DNA from: an uncultured Collinsella sp.
GTDB taxonomy: Bacteria; Actinomycetota; Coriobacteriia; Coriobacteriales; Coriobacteriaceae
Direction: 5' to 3'
Assembly: GCA_900541685.1 (NCBI GenBank)
Contig: UQKM01000003.1
Coordinates: 75,975-139,974 of the forward strand
Length of the DNA stretch: 64,000 nucleotides
Below the pieces are notes generated by a model that worked only from the letters and a program-made list of their open reading frames with translations, had not been told where the DNA came from and made no database searches. Both the position numbers and the translations under genes were made by a program. Below are positions 7,358 through 16,009 of the stretch, piece after piece. Position 1 is the stretch's first letter. Every line of letters begins with the position of its first letter.

Positions 7358-8167
7358 CTAACGGGCCTGCTTAACCTTGGCCGCTGCTTCGACAAACGAC
7401 TTCCACAGGTTAAAGTCGGTCTCGAGCGTCTTCCACGTGTACTCAGGGTGCCATTGCACGCCCAAGCAGAATGGCTGGCCTTCGACCTCGATGCACTCGG
7501 GAACGCCGTCGGTTGCCTTGGCGACCAAACGCGTGCTCTTACCCAGATGATCGACGCAGCAGTGGTGTGCGGAGTTGGTCTGGATCAGCCTGTGCCCGCC
7601 AAGCGCGCGCTCCAACAGCGAGCCCGGCACGACCTCGACGGGATGCACGGGGTCGTTGAGCACGTGGCTATGGCGCCACTGCGTGCGGCCCTCGCGAGCG
7701 CCCAGGCTCGGCACGTCCATGCACAGGGTGCCGCCAGTGGCGACATTGAGCAACTGCGTGCCGCGGCAGGTGGTAAAGAGCGGCTTTTTGGCGCGGAGTA
7801 CCTCGCCGACCAGCTTAAACTCAAAGCTATCGCGGATCTCGCAGCAGAGGGTGGGGTCGTAGGGTCGATCATCGCCCCAACGTTTGGGGTTGACATCGGG
7901 GCCGCCGGGAATGGCGATGCCGTCGGCGATATCGACGTAATGACGGATGACCTCAATGTCCTCGGTGATGGACATCTGCAGCGGCAGGCCGCCGGCGGCA
8001 AGGATGGCATCGACAAAGACACTTGCGATTTCCTCGTTGGGGGAGAGCGTTTCGCTTAAAAACGGCTTCGCCTCTTCCCAGCGCGGCGCCACCAGGATGA
8101 GCGGACGGTCGGCGGGGTCGACGTTGACGTGCGGGGTGTATGACGATGAAGTGCGAGTTCCGATCAT
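7358..8167 (-). CDS. Class I glutamine amidotransferase-like hydrolase (peptidase C26, PuuD-like)
   Basis: This 269-residue cytosolic protein resembles gamma-glutamyl-gamma-aminobutyrate hydrolases. It has the nucleophile elbow FTTCRGTQLLN and the catalytic His-Glu pair in GVQWHPE, plus an early PGGPDVNP loop. The start was set at 8167 (MIGTRTSSSY...), since the open frame upstream overlaps the ATPase gene and looks non-coding. It lies downstream of a polar amino-acid ABC transporter on the same strand, so it may act on an imported gamma-glutamyl compound or regulate glutamate pools. The substrate is not known. Confidence 0.85.
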   Translation of the reverse strand: MIGTRTSSSYTPHVNVDPADRPLILVAPRWEEAKPFLSETLSPNEEIASVFVDAILAAGGLPLQMSITEDIEVIRHYVDIADGIAIPGGPDVNPKRWGDDRPYDPTLCCEIRDSFEFKLVGEVLRAKKPLFTTCRGTQLLNVATGGTLCMDVPSLGAREGRTQWRHSHVLNDPVHPVEVVPGSLLERALGGHRLIQTNSAHHCCVDHLGKSTRLVAKATDGVPECIEVEGQPFCLGVQWHPEYTWKTLETDFNLWKSFVEAAAKVKQAR

Positions 8168-8219
8168 AGGTGTTGCTTTCGAGTTTGGATGGTCATGGCG
8201 AGCGGATATGGCAATTGGG

Positions 8220-8984
<765 letters not shown>

Positions 8985-9020
8985 GGTGCTCGGCTCCTTA
9001 TGACTCGAAATGGTAAATCG

Positions 9021-9854
9021 TTAGCGAATGATGGTCGCGCCGGTCTTGTGCGAAACGTAGACAGCGGCCTTGTTGATTGCGACGTTGATGAGGATATAGA
9101 TGACCGCGATCACCAGGTAGACCGACACGAGGGCGTCGTAGTTGGTAATGAGCACGCGGGCGTTTTGCATAAGGTCGGGGTAGCTCACCACGTAGGCGAC
9201 GGTGGTGTCTTTGACGACGACTACAAGCTGCGAAATCAACGACGGAATAATAAATCGAATAGCCTGCGGCAGCACGATTTTAAAGGTGATTTTAGCCTTG
9301 GAGAGACCGAGCGCCTGGGCGGCCTCGACCTGGCCGCGCGGCACGGCGTTTACGCCGGCGCGGAAGATCTCGGCAAGCACGCCGGCTGCAGCGAGCGCGA
9401 CGGGAAGCGTAAGCATCCAAAACGACGGCAGCGCGATCTTGTACTGGGGCAGCACCAAAAAGAAGAAGTAGATGAACAGCAGGCTCGGCACGCCGCGGAA
9501 GAAATCGGTGAGCACGCGGCAGACCAGCTGCAGCGGCTTAATGTCGCTGGTGCGACCGAGCATAAGGGCAAGGCCGAGCACCAGCGCGATGGCGCCGGCG
9601 GTGAGCGCGACCTTAACGGTGCCCTCAAAGCCGGCAAGCAAAAACTTCCAGGTGGTGAGGTGCGTAAAGAAGTACCAGTAATGGACCGAAAGCTGGCCGG
9701 TCACATAAAAGCGCTGCAGTACCAGAGCGATGAGCGCGGCCACGGCAACAAGTGAGATGGCGGTGCCGACGCGAATCTTGGCGCGCATCTTGGGGCCGGG
9801 AGCCTCGTAGAGCGCATCGCGCATGGTGAGCGCGGAGGTGGAGTGCTTGCTCAT
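9021..9854 (-). CDS. gluD: Glutamate/polar amino acid ABC transporter permease
   Basis: A 277-residue inner-membrane permease of the HisM/GluD family. It has a long N-terminus followed by about five spans and the cytoplasmic EAA loop (EAAQALGLSKAKITFKIVLP) that docks the ATPase. The start overlaps the upstream permease stop by four bases, indicating tight coupling. It should form a heterodimer with the preceding permease. Symbol given by order in the operon. Confidence 0.82.
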   Translation of the reverse strand: MSKHSTSALTMRDALYEAPGPKMRAKIRVGTAISLVAVAALIALVLQRFYVTGQLSVHYWYFFTHLTTWKFLLAGFEGTVKVALTAGAIALVLGLALMLGRTSDIKPLQLVCRVLTDFFRGVPSLLFIYFFFLVLPQYKIALPSFWMLTLPVALAAAGVLAEIFRAGVNAVPRGQVEAAQALGLSKAKITFKIVLPQAIRFIIPSLISQLVVVVKDTTVAYVVSYPDLMQNARVLITNYDALVSVYLVIAVIYILINVAINKAAVYVSHKTGATIIR

Positions 9855-10510
9855 CGGAGGATCCTCACCTTCTTATCGATATAGTTGCCAATGTGGCTCA
9901 CCACAAAGGCCGTGCCCAGGTAGCCGAGCGCCGAGATAAAGAACGCGGCGACGCCGCCGAGCGAGCGCGTGTTGATGTAGCTCACCACGCCGGTGAGCTC
10001 CTGCGGTTTAAGCGGCACCTGACTGCCGAGCGCGGTGGTGAGCATGACGGCGATAAAGAGGTTGGTCATGGGCAGCACGCTCGAGCGCAGCGCCTGCGGA
10101 ATCACGATCTTGGCGAGGATACGGCTGAAGCTCATGCCCAGCGAGCGGGCGGCTTCCACCTGGCCGACACCGACGGTGTTGATGCCGCTCATAAAGTTCT
10201 CGGAGCCAAAGGCAGAACCCAAGAGCACTGTGGCGACGATGACGCAGGTGCGGTAGGGCAGGACGACCTTGAGCGGCGGCAGCGCGTAGACGACGATAAT
10301 GAGCAGCGCGATGCCGGGGATGTTACGGAAGACCTGGACATACAGGTCGCCAAAGACGCGCAGCGGCTTGAGCGGCGACACGCGCATCACGGTGACGGCG
10401 ACGGCCAGCACCATGGCGATGGCAAACGACTCAAGCGTCATGCCCCAGGTTGCTAGCAGCGCGTCGATATAGTTCTGGCCATAGAGCGACCAGAGTTCGG
10501 AGAGACTCAT
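9851..10510 (-). CDS. gluC: Glutamate/polar amino acid ABC transporter permease
   Basis: A 219-residue permease with about five spans and an EAA loop (EAARSLGMSFSRILAKIVIP). The segment TVMRVSPLKPLR is close to the same position in actinobacterial GluC. GGGAGG precedes the start. It follows the binding-protein gene with a 138-base gap that contains a hairpin, so its level is probably set below that of the binding protein. Confidence 0.82.
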   Translation of the reverse strand: MSLSELWSLYGQNYIDALLATWGMTLESFAIAMVLAVAVTVMRVSPLKPLRVFGDLYVQVFRNIPGIALLIIVVYALPPLKVVLPYRTCVIVATVLLGSAFGSENFMSGINTVGVGQVEAARSLGMSFSRILAKIVIPQALRSSVLPMTNLFIAVMLTTALGSQVPLKPQELTGVVSYINTRSLGGVAAFFISALGYLGTAFVVSHIGNYIDKKVRILR

Positions 10511-10534
10511 GCGGACCTCCCGCCGGTAAGGAAA

Positions 10535-10560
10535 GGGGCTCCCGTGTGTACGGAAGCCCC
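10535..10560 (-). terminator. Intercistronic hairpin between gluB and gluC
   Basis: A 6-bp GGGGCT/AGCCCC stem extends through one mismatch to four more pairs around a 4-nt loop. On the minus strand it is followed by TTTCCTT. Such a partial terminator or RNA-stability hairpin commonly raises the binding-protein to permease ratio. Confidence 0.6.
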
Positions 10561-10648
10561 GACAACTCAGTGAGGAAACAGTTTACCGCAATAAAGCGCA
10601 TCATGCGTTTCCATATGGTTTCGTTGCGGCCGTTACCAGGCTCGCTGC

Positions 10649-11644
10649 CTAGGCGCCGATCTCGGGCAGCTCGGGAACATTGGTGTCGCCCGTACGGTCA
10701 CCGATGCAGATCTGCCACAGCTCAGTCCAGGTGCCGTCGTCCTCGATCTTCTTAAGGAAGTCGTTAACGAAGGTGACGCCGTCGGAATCGAGCGGCAGAC
10801 CGATACCATAGGGCTCCTTGCTGCCGAAGGGCTTGCCGGCGATCTTGTACTTACCGGGCTCGCGGACCAGGGCGCTCTGCTGCATGTTGTTATCGATGAC
10901 GTAGGCGTCAACGCGGCCCTGCTGGAGTGCCTGGCGGGCCTCCTCGTCGGTCTTGAACTCCTGCTGGCTGGCCTTGGGAGCGAACTCCTCCAGGATGGCG
11001 GGGCCGTTGGAGCCGGACTGGACGGCGACGTTCTTGTCGGCCAGGTCGTCGACGCTCTTGATGTCGTCGTTATCGGCGAGCACCAGGATGGCCTGCTGGG
11101 TGTAGTAGTAGGGGCCGGCGAAAGAGACGAGCTTCTTGCGCTCGTCAGTGATGGTGTAGGTGGCAAAGACGGCGTCGACCTGGCCATTCTGCAGGACGGA
11201 CTCGCGCGTGTCCGAGGTCACCTGGGTGATCTCGACCTTGTTCTCGCCCAGAATGTAGTTGGACAGGAGCTGTGCGATACCGGCGTCGAAGCCGCGGGTC
11301 TGACCGTCTTTCTCGTTGAGGAGGGAGAAGAGCGTGGAGGTCTGAACGCCACCGATCTTAAAGACGCCGGCGTCCTTGACGGCCGTGGCCCAGGTGCTGG
11401 CGGCGATGGCATCGTCATCGGCCTTGGGGCCGTTGTCGACGAGCTTGTCGAATGCCTTGGCGTCGAGCGTGGTGGAAACTTCGGTATCCTCGGAGCTCTT
11501 GGAGGAGCCGGCGGCGGAACCCTTGTCAGCCTCGGCGCTGGTGTCGGAGCAGCCGGCAAGACCAAGGCCGGCGACGGTTGCGAAGGTGGCGGCAACGAAG
11601 CCGCGGCGGTCGAGAACGACCTGCTGGGAGAGGTTCTTGCTCAT
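10649..11644 (-). CDS. gluB: Glutamate/polar amino acid ABC transporter substrate-binding lipoprotein
   Basis: A 331-residue exported binding protein of the SBP_bac_3 family. The N-terminus has a twin-arginine-like RRGFVAATFA and a lipobox LGLAGC, so the mature protein is probably anchored by lipid at Cys33. A Ser/Glu-rich linker follows to about residue 55, then the two-lobed domain, with GFDAGIAQLL and the conserved ...VLQNGQVDAVFATYTIT... segment typical of glutamate or glutamine binders. AGAAAGGTG precedes the start. First gene of the minus-strand transporter operon. Confidence 0.85.
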   Translation of the reverse strand: MSKNLSQQVVLDRRGFVAATFATVAGLGLAGCSDTSAEADKGSAAGSSKSSEDTEVSTTLDAKAFDKLVDNGPKADDDAIAASTWATAVKDAGVFKIGGVQTSTLFSLLNEKDGQTRGFDAGIAQLLSNYILGENKVEITQVTSDTRESVLQNGQVDAVFATYTITDERKKLVSFAGPYYYTQQAILVLADNDDIKSVDDLADKNVAVQSGSNGPAILEEFAPKASQQEFKTDEEARQALQQGRVDAYVIDNNMQQSALVREPGKYKIAGKPFGSKEPYGIGLPLDSDGVTFVNDFLKKIEDDGTWTELWQICIGDRTGDTNVPELPEIGA

Positions 11645-11687
11645 AGTAGAACACCTTTCTCAATAAAATCCCTAGCGGTTGAGTAGA

Positions 11688-11717
11688 GTTATACCCTATC
11701 CCGCTCAAATGGGTCAA
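11688..11717 (-). promoter_or_regulatory. Promoter of the glutamate transporter operon
   Basis: On the minus strand, TTGACC (11717-11712) and TATAAC (11693-11688) are spaced by 18 bases. They lie 44 bases before the gluB start codon. Confidence 0.65.
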
Positions 11718-11760
11718 CACGAAATAACTCAGAAACATACTTGCCTTATGGGTAATTCTA

Positions 11761-11813
11761 CCTACCAAAAAGGGACAGGTTTATTTTGGCAGGTTTTATC
11801 TGGGCAAACGTCA
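11761..11813. repeat. REP-like hairpin, long-tail type, copy 1
   Basis: CCTACCAAAA (11761-11770) pairs with TTTTGGCAGG (11784-11793) around a loop with AGGGACAGG; a conserved 20-nt tail TTTTATCTGGGCAAACGTCA follows. Closely matching copies lie at 35291-35343 (inverted) and 40175-40226. Confidence 0.75.
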
Positions 11814-11868
11814 GTTATTACAGCTGAGATAGCGCTTTGCAGACGGCATGATCGCTCGAAGCGGTCGC

Positions 11869-11958
11869 TATAATGGCGGCAATGCGACGCATATGCATAT
11901 ATAAGTAAGGAGATCGCGTATGAACGGTTATTCGTTTTTCGCTCCGACCATGATTTAA
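11869..11958 (+). pseudogene. Relic of a 5' gene end, possibly iron-containing alcohol dehydrogenase
   Basis: A TATAAT box (11869-11874), a ribosome site AAGGAG and an ATG at 11920 are followed by just 12 codons, MNGYSFFAPTMI, and TAA at 11956. The peptide resembles the usual start of iron-containing alcohol dehydrogenases (M-N-x-F-x-F-x-x-P-T). The frame ends two bases before coordinate 11960, where a REP-like hairpin begins. I read this as the front of a gene whose body was lost. A short leader peptide is the alternative. Confidence 0.35.
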
Positions 11959-11995
11959 AACCACCACAAAGGGGACAGGCACCTTTGTGGTGGTT
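11959..11995. repeat. REP-like hairpin, CCACC-arm type, copy 1
   Basis: A perfect 14-bp stem (11959-11972 with 11982-11995, AACCACCACAAAGG) encloses the 9-nt loop GGACAGGCA. A second copy with the same arms is at 35231-35265. Confidence 0.8.
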
Positions 11996-12024
11996 CTGGC
12001 CGATGCAGTGGCATGCCTTGCTGC

Positions 12025-12167
12025 TTTGTCTCGATCTGTAACATCTGCAGCCGTTTTTGCCGAGTAACTGTTACAGATTGAGACAAAGGTTTGGGACTAA
12101 GACGTCTTATCTCGATCTGTAACAGTTAGACGGGAATTCGGGCCCTAGATGTTACAGATTGAGATAA
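12025..12167. repeat. Two tandem 61-63-bp elements with shared inverted ends
   Basis: Copy 1 is 12025-12087 and copy 2 is 12107-12167. Each begins with TCTCGATCTGTAACA and ends with TGTTACAGATTGAGA, so the ends of each copy pair with one G/A difference (G-U in RNA). The flanking arm bases differ but co-vary (TTTG...CAAA versus TTA...TAA). The centres are unrelated. They lie between the gene relic and the DXS terminator. Confidence 0.7.
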
Positions 12168-12182
12168 TCGCGTCGCGAAAAT

Positions 12183-12220
12183 AAAAACCTCCGCAGGGGT
12201 GCTTCCCTTGCGGAGGTTTT
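12183..12220 (-). terminator. Terminator of the DXS gene
   Basis: A 9-bp stem ACCTCCGCA/TGCGGAGGT (12187-12195, 12209-12217) is flanked by A-run and T-run, so on the minus strand a GC-rich hairpin is followed by TTTTTAT. It directly follows the DXS stop. Confidence 0.8.
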
Positions 12221-14002
12221 TTACTCGTTCAGTAGCCTTACGGCTTCGGCGGCCATGTTCTCGACCGTCATGCCGTTCCGCGCAAGCAGTTCGTTGGGGT
12301 CGTAGCGGTCGGGGAAGCCCTTGGCGATGCCAAAGGTGCGCGTGCGCAGCGGCGTGCAGGCCAGATAACATGCCACGCGCTCGCCCCAGCCACCGTCCAA
12401 GATGCCGTCCTCGAGGGTGACGACAACGCGATGCTCGGCGGCAAGGCTGTCGAGGAACTCACGGTCAAGCTCGGTTGCAAAGCGCGGGTTGACGAGCGTG
12501 GCCTCGATGCCGTACTCGGCGGCTAGGCGGTTTGCCACGCGTTCGCCCAGCTCAAAGAAATCGCCGAGCGCGAGCACGGCCACGTCGCGGCCCTGGCGCA
12601 CCACGTTGTAGTGCGCGAAACCGTAATCGGCGTCCTCGGCGGGCGCCAGATCGGGGCGGCTTACCAAGCCAATGCCCGGCACGCGAATCGCCACGGGATG
12701 CTCGCGGTGGTCGAGCGACCAGCTCAGCATGGACAGATATTCCTCCATGCAGGAAGGCGCCAGGTAGCGCATGTTGGGAAGAGCGCCCAGCATGGAAATA
12801 TCGAAGAACGAGAGGTGCGTCTCGGATGTGGTGCCAAAGATTGATGCGCCAAACACCAGGATCGTCGCCGGGGCATCGTTGAGACACAGGTCGTGCCACA
12901 GCTCGTCGTAGGCACGCTGCAAAAACGTGCCGTACACACCAAAGACTGGCTTGGCGCCCGAGCGCGCAAGCGCGGTGGCAAAGGTCACGGCGTGCTCCTC
13001 GGCAATGCCCACATCGACGAACTGTTTGCCGGCGGCAGCCCGAAGCTCGGGTGTAAAGCCCATGATGTAGGGCGTGGCGGCCGTGATGCCCACAACCTGC
13101 GGATCGCGCTCGATGGCGGCGCTGAGCGCCTCGCCCGTAATGTCGGCATAGGTGCGCGGCGCAGGCTCGCTCGGATGGCCCGGGCAGAGCTTGCGCCCAG
13201 TCGCCATGTCAAACGGACCCACGTGGTGCCAGCGCTCGGGGTCGCTCTGGGCTGGCTCAAAGCCCTTGCCCTTGGCGGTGGAGACGTGCAGTACGATGGG
13301 ATGATCGATATCGCGCAGTTCCTGCAGCGCGTCGACCAAGGCCAACACATCGTTACCGGCGTCCAGATAGCGGTAGTCGAGCCCCATCGCGCGGAAAACG
13401 TTGCGCTCACAGGCGCCGTTGCTGGCGCGCAGCTCGGCCAGATTGCGATACAGGCCGCCATGGTTCTCGGCAATGGACTGGTCGTTATCGTTGACGATGA
13501 TGATCAGGTTGCTGTCGAGATCGGCGGCATTGTTAAAGCCCTCAAACGCCAGACCGCCCGAAAGCGAGCCGTCGCCAATAACAGTAATGACGTTATACGT
13601 GTCACCCGCCAGGTCGCGCGCGTGGGCAAGGCCGCAGCCCAAGCTCACCGAGGTCGAGGTGTGACCCATGGCGAACAGGTCGTGCTCGGACTCGTCAGGA
13701 TTGGCAAAGCCAGAAGCCTCACCATAACGCTCCGGATCGATATAGGTGTACGCGCGCCCGGTCAGCGCTTTGTGTGCGTAGGTCTGGTGCGACACGTCAA
13801 AGACAATTTTGTCGGTGGGGGAGTTAAACACGCGGTGGAGCGCGACCGTGAGCTCAACGACGCCCAGGTTGGGGGCAACGTGCCCGCCGACGGTGGCGGA
13901 GCTTTCGAGGATGGCGTGGCGAATCTCGTCGCAGAGCTGCGGGAGCTCGGCGCGATTAAGAGCCTTGACGTCCTCGGGCGTTGTCGTTTGCGTAAGCAGC
14001 AT
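12221..14002 (-). CDS. dxs: 1-deoxy-D-xylulose-5-phosphate synthase, divergent
   Basis: A 593-residue thiamine-diphosphate enzyme. DXS joins pyruvate and glyceraldehyde 3-phosphate to make DXP for isoprenoids, thiamine and pyridoxal. Visible are DVSHQTYAHK early in the chain, the ThDP motif GDGSLSGGLAFEGFNN, the catalytic-Glu segment VGIAEEHAVT and a transketolase C-terminal domain. It is shorter than the usual 620 or more. The segment that normally reads DRAG..GADG.TH.G is GTTSETHLS here, so the family Asp is replaced by Thr, while the TH is kept. This places it in a divergent DXS-like group. It may be the housekeeping enzyme or a paralogue; I am sure of the fold, less of the substrate. Confidence 0.75.
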   Translation of the reverse strand: MLLTQTTTPEDVKALNRAELPQLCDEIRHAILESSATVGGHVAPNLGVVELTVALHRVFNSPTDKIVFDVSHQTYAHKALTGRAYTYIDPERYGEASGFANPDESEHDLFAMGHTSTSVSLGCGLAHARDLAGDTYNVITVIGDGSLSGGLAFEGFNNAADLDSNLIIIVNDNDQSIAENHGGLYRNLAELRASNGACERNVFRAMGLDYRYLDAGNDVLALVDALQELRDIDHPIVLHVSTAKGKGFEPAQSDPERWHHVGPFDMATGRKLCPGHPSEPAPRTYADITGEALSAAIERDPQVVGITAATPYIMGFTPELRAAAGKQFVDVGIAEEHAVTFATALARSGAKPVFGVYGTFLQRAYDELWHDLCLNDAPATILVFGASIFGTTSETHLSFFDISMLGALPNMRYLAPSCMEEYLSMLSWSLDHREHPVAIRVPGIGLVSRPDLAPAEDADYGFAHYNVVRQGRDVAVLALGDFFELGERVANRLAAEYGIEATLVNPRFATELDREFLDSLAAEHRVVVTLEDGILDGGWGERVACYLACTPLRTRTFGIAKGFPDRYDPNELLARNGMTVENMAAEAVRLLNE

Positions 14003-14230
14003 CGTTGTGGGTTACTCCATGCGAATCGTGCGCCGGCACTCCCTCGGCCGGCACAATTGCACAAGACAGTCTCGCACATTTTGGCGTTTGATATGTGACG
14101 GCGGCGCGGTAATTCGCCAACTGGTGGGGCAAAACGTTTTGTCCGATGCCATACTGATGTGTTCCATGATGTTTTTATCGATTGTGCACAGGCCGTAGCT
14201 TGTCGCCGTGAGTCGCTGGAAGGAGACAGC

Positions 14231-14788
14231 ATGTCTGATGTCGTTCGTGCCGAGAAAATCGCGCGCGAAGTAGACCATGCTGCCCGTCAACTGGCACAGG
14301 CGGGCCGCTTGGGCCTGACGCGCGAGTTTATCCAGCATGGTGACGTGACGGTGTATGCGCATGTGACCTCGGTCGCGCGGGCAAGCCTGTCCTTTGCCGA
14401 GCGTCTTGACCGTGTTGGTATTTCGGTCGACCGCGCCTCGCTGCTGCGCGGAGCCCTGCTGCACGACTATTTTCTCTACGATTGGCACGATCCTGATCCG
14501 AGCCATCGACTGCACGGATTTCGGCATCCATTTTTTGCCCTGGCGCGTGCCGAGGAAGATTTTGAGCTGACGTCGCGCGAACGGAACATTATCGTGCGGC
14601 ATATGTTTCCGCTGGTGCCGGTGCCGCCGACGTGTCGTGAGGCATGGATTGTGTGCCTGGCGGATAAATGGTGCGCTCTGCGCGAGACGATCGCCGGCCG
14701 TCTGCCGCGCAAAGGCGGCGCGAACGATTTGAACGAGGGCACGAGTGACGGTTCGAGCAAAGATTCGAGCGAGAAGAGGAGAGGGTAG
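14231..14788 (+). CDS. HD domain phosphohydrolase-like protein
   Basis: The 185-residue cytosolic protein carries the HD superfamily metal motifs: an early His in VYAHVTSVA, the HD pair in LLHDYFLYDWHD, and later His in HGFRHPF and IIVRHMFP. These proteins hydrolyse phosphate esters of nucleotides or act as uncharacterised hydrolases. The ATG at 14231 follows AAGGAG. The tail is Ser/Asp-rich. A membrane-protein gene follows three bases later, so they are co-transcribed. The substrate is unknown. Confidence 0.8.
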   Translation: MSDVVRAEKIAREVDHAARQLAQAGRLGLTREFIQHGDVTVYAHVTSVARASLSFAERLDRVGISVDRASLLRGALLHDYFLYDWHDPDPSHRLHGFRHPFFALARAEEDFELTSRERNIIVRHMFPLVPVPPTCREAWIVCLADKWCALRETIAGRLPRKGGANDLNEGTSDGSSKDSSEKRRG

Positions 14789-14791
14789 ACG

Positions 14792-15811
14792 GTGGAAACC
14801 GCGATCGACATGGCATTTGACGGCGCGACGCTTGCCGCCTGTCCGCTTTCGGCGCTGGTGCTCTCGTTTGCCTTCTACGGTTTTTGCGGCTGGGTGTGGG
14901 AGTCGACAGTCTGCGCCATGCTCAACTACGGACGATTTGCCAACAGTGGCTTTTTGCTGGGGCCGTGTTGTCCTATCTATGGTGCGGGCGGTATAGCCTG
15001 CTGGCTGTTGCTGCGTGGGATTCCGGATGCCTCGAGCCAGTTTGTCGCTGCAGCGCTCGTATGCAGCGTGATTGAATACAGTGTTGGTGTGCTGTTGGAA
15101 AAAACAACGGGCGCTCGCTTTTGGGACTATTCGCATCTGCCGTTTAACCTGCACGGGCGCATCTGTCTGTACTGGGCCTGCGCGTTTGGCTTGGGTGCGC
15201 TGTGCATTTGCCGTTTAGTGGAGCCGGCATTGCTGGGGTTGCTTGGCCATCTGCCGGCGCTGATTGTGCGGCTGTCCGCCTTTATCGTCGCGGTCGCGAT
15301 GATGGTCGACGCGGTGTGCTCTTTGGCCAGCTGGCGTCGCCTGTCCGATCAGCTGGAGCGTGTGCGCGCCGACCTTGCCGACCGCATCAACGAGTCGCTT
15401 GCCGATGCCTCGGATTCAATGCTCGAACGCATTCCCGAATCGACGATTGACTCGGTGGCACAGACGCACATCCGCAGCCGTGCCGTTAACGCGTGGCTGG
15501 CCGAGCTGGGTGACGCCGCGCTCGATGCCTTGCGCGATAAGGCTTCGATGCCGACGTTTATCGCGGATGGTGCTCGCGGCCTGGCGCTTGCCGCCCGCCG
15601 CGTGGCCGATGCCGCGCCGAGCATGCCGCGTCCGTCGCTCAGTCGTCGCCTTGCCGGCAAGCGCATGAGCCGTCCGGTGCCAAGCGTGTCGCTCAGCCGA
15701 CGCGACCTGCGCTTCTTCAATGCCTTCCCGCGCTTGCGCATCAACCGCTACGAGGGCGTCATCCGAGCCACCGACCTTCGCGACCGAGCTCGCGAGCTGT
15801 TCCGGCGCTAG
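14792..15811 (+). CDS. CmpB-type putative ABC transporter membrane protein with C-terminal helical domain
   Basis: A 339-residue protein starting at a GTG preceded by AGAGGAGAGG. The first 190 residues hold about five spans with the features of the putative type IV ABC-transporter membrane family (YGFCGWVWES, LGPCCPIYGAG, WDYSHLPFNLHGRICLYW). The last 140 residues are charged, Arg-rich and helical, and probably cytosolic. It is coupled to the HD gene upstream. The transported substrate, if any, is not known, and no ATPase gene is adjacent. Confidence 0.72.
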   Translation: METAIDMAFDGATLAACPLSALVLSFAFYGFCGWVWESTVCAMLNYGRFANSGFLLGPCCPIYGAGGIACWLLLRGIPDASSQFVAAALVCSVIEYSVGVLLEKTTGARFWDYSHLPFNLHGRICLYWACAFGLGALCICRLVEPALLGLLGHLPALIVRLSAFIVAVAMMVDAVCSLASWRRLSDQLERVRADLADRINESLADASDSMLERIPESTIDSVAQTHIRSRAVNAWLAELGDAALDALRDKASMPTFIADGARGLALAARRVADAAPSMPRPSLSRRLAGKRMSRPVPSVSLSRRDLRFFNAFPRLRINRYEGVIRATDLRDRARELFRR

Positions 15812-16009
15812 CTGGGACGGGCGCGCTCACGGCTTCCTTGCTCGCGTATTTCCCGTTCGTTTCGCGTCCGTTGCCGCGTCGTTTCCAAGATTGCGGCACC
15901 GTTTCCATTCGACAACGCAGCGTTTAACAACGCCGTATCTGGTCTACACCAGTTGTTCCTCGGCCGCATTATGGGCGCCGACAACGTCCATGCGACCAAG
16001 GGGGAGCGA

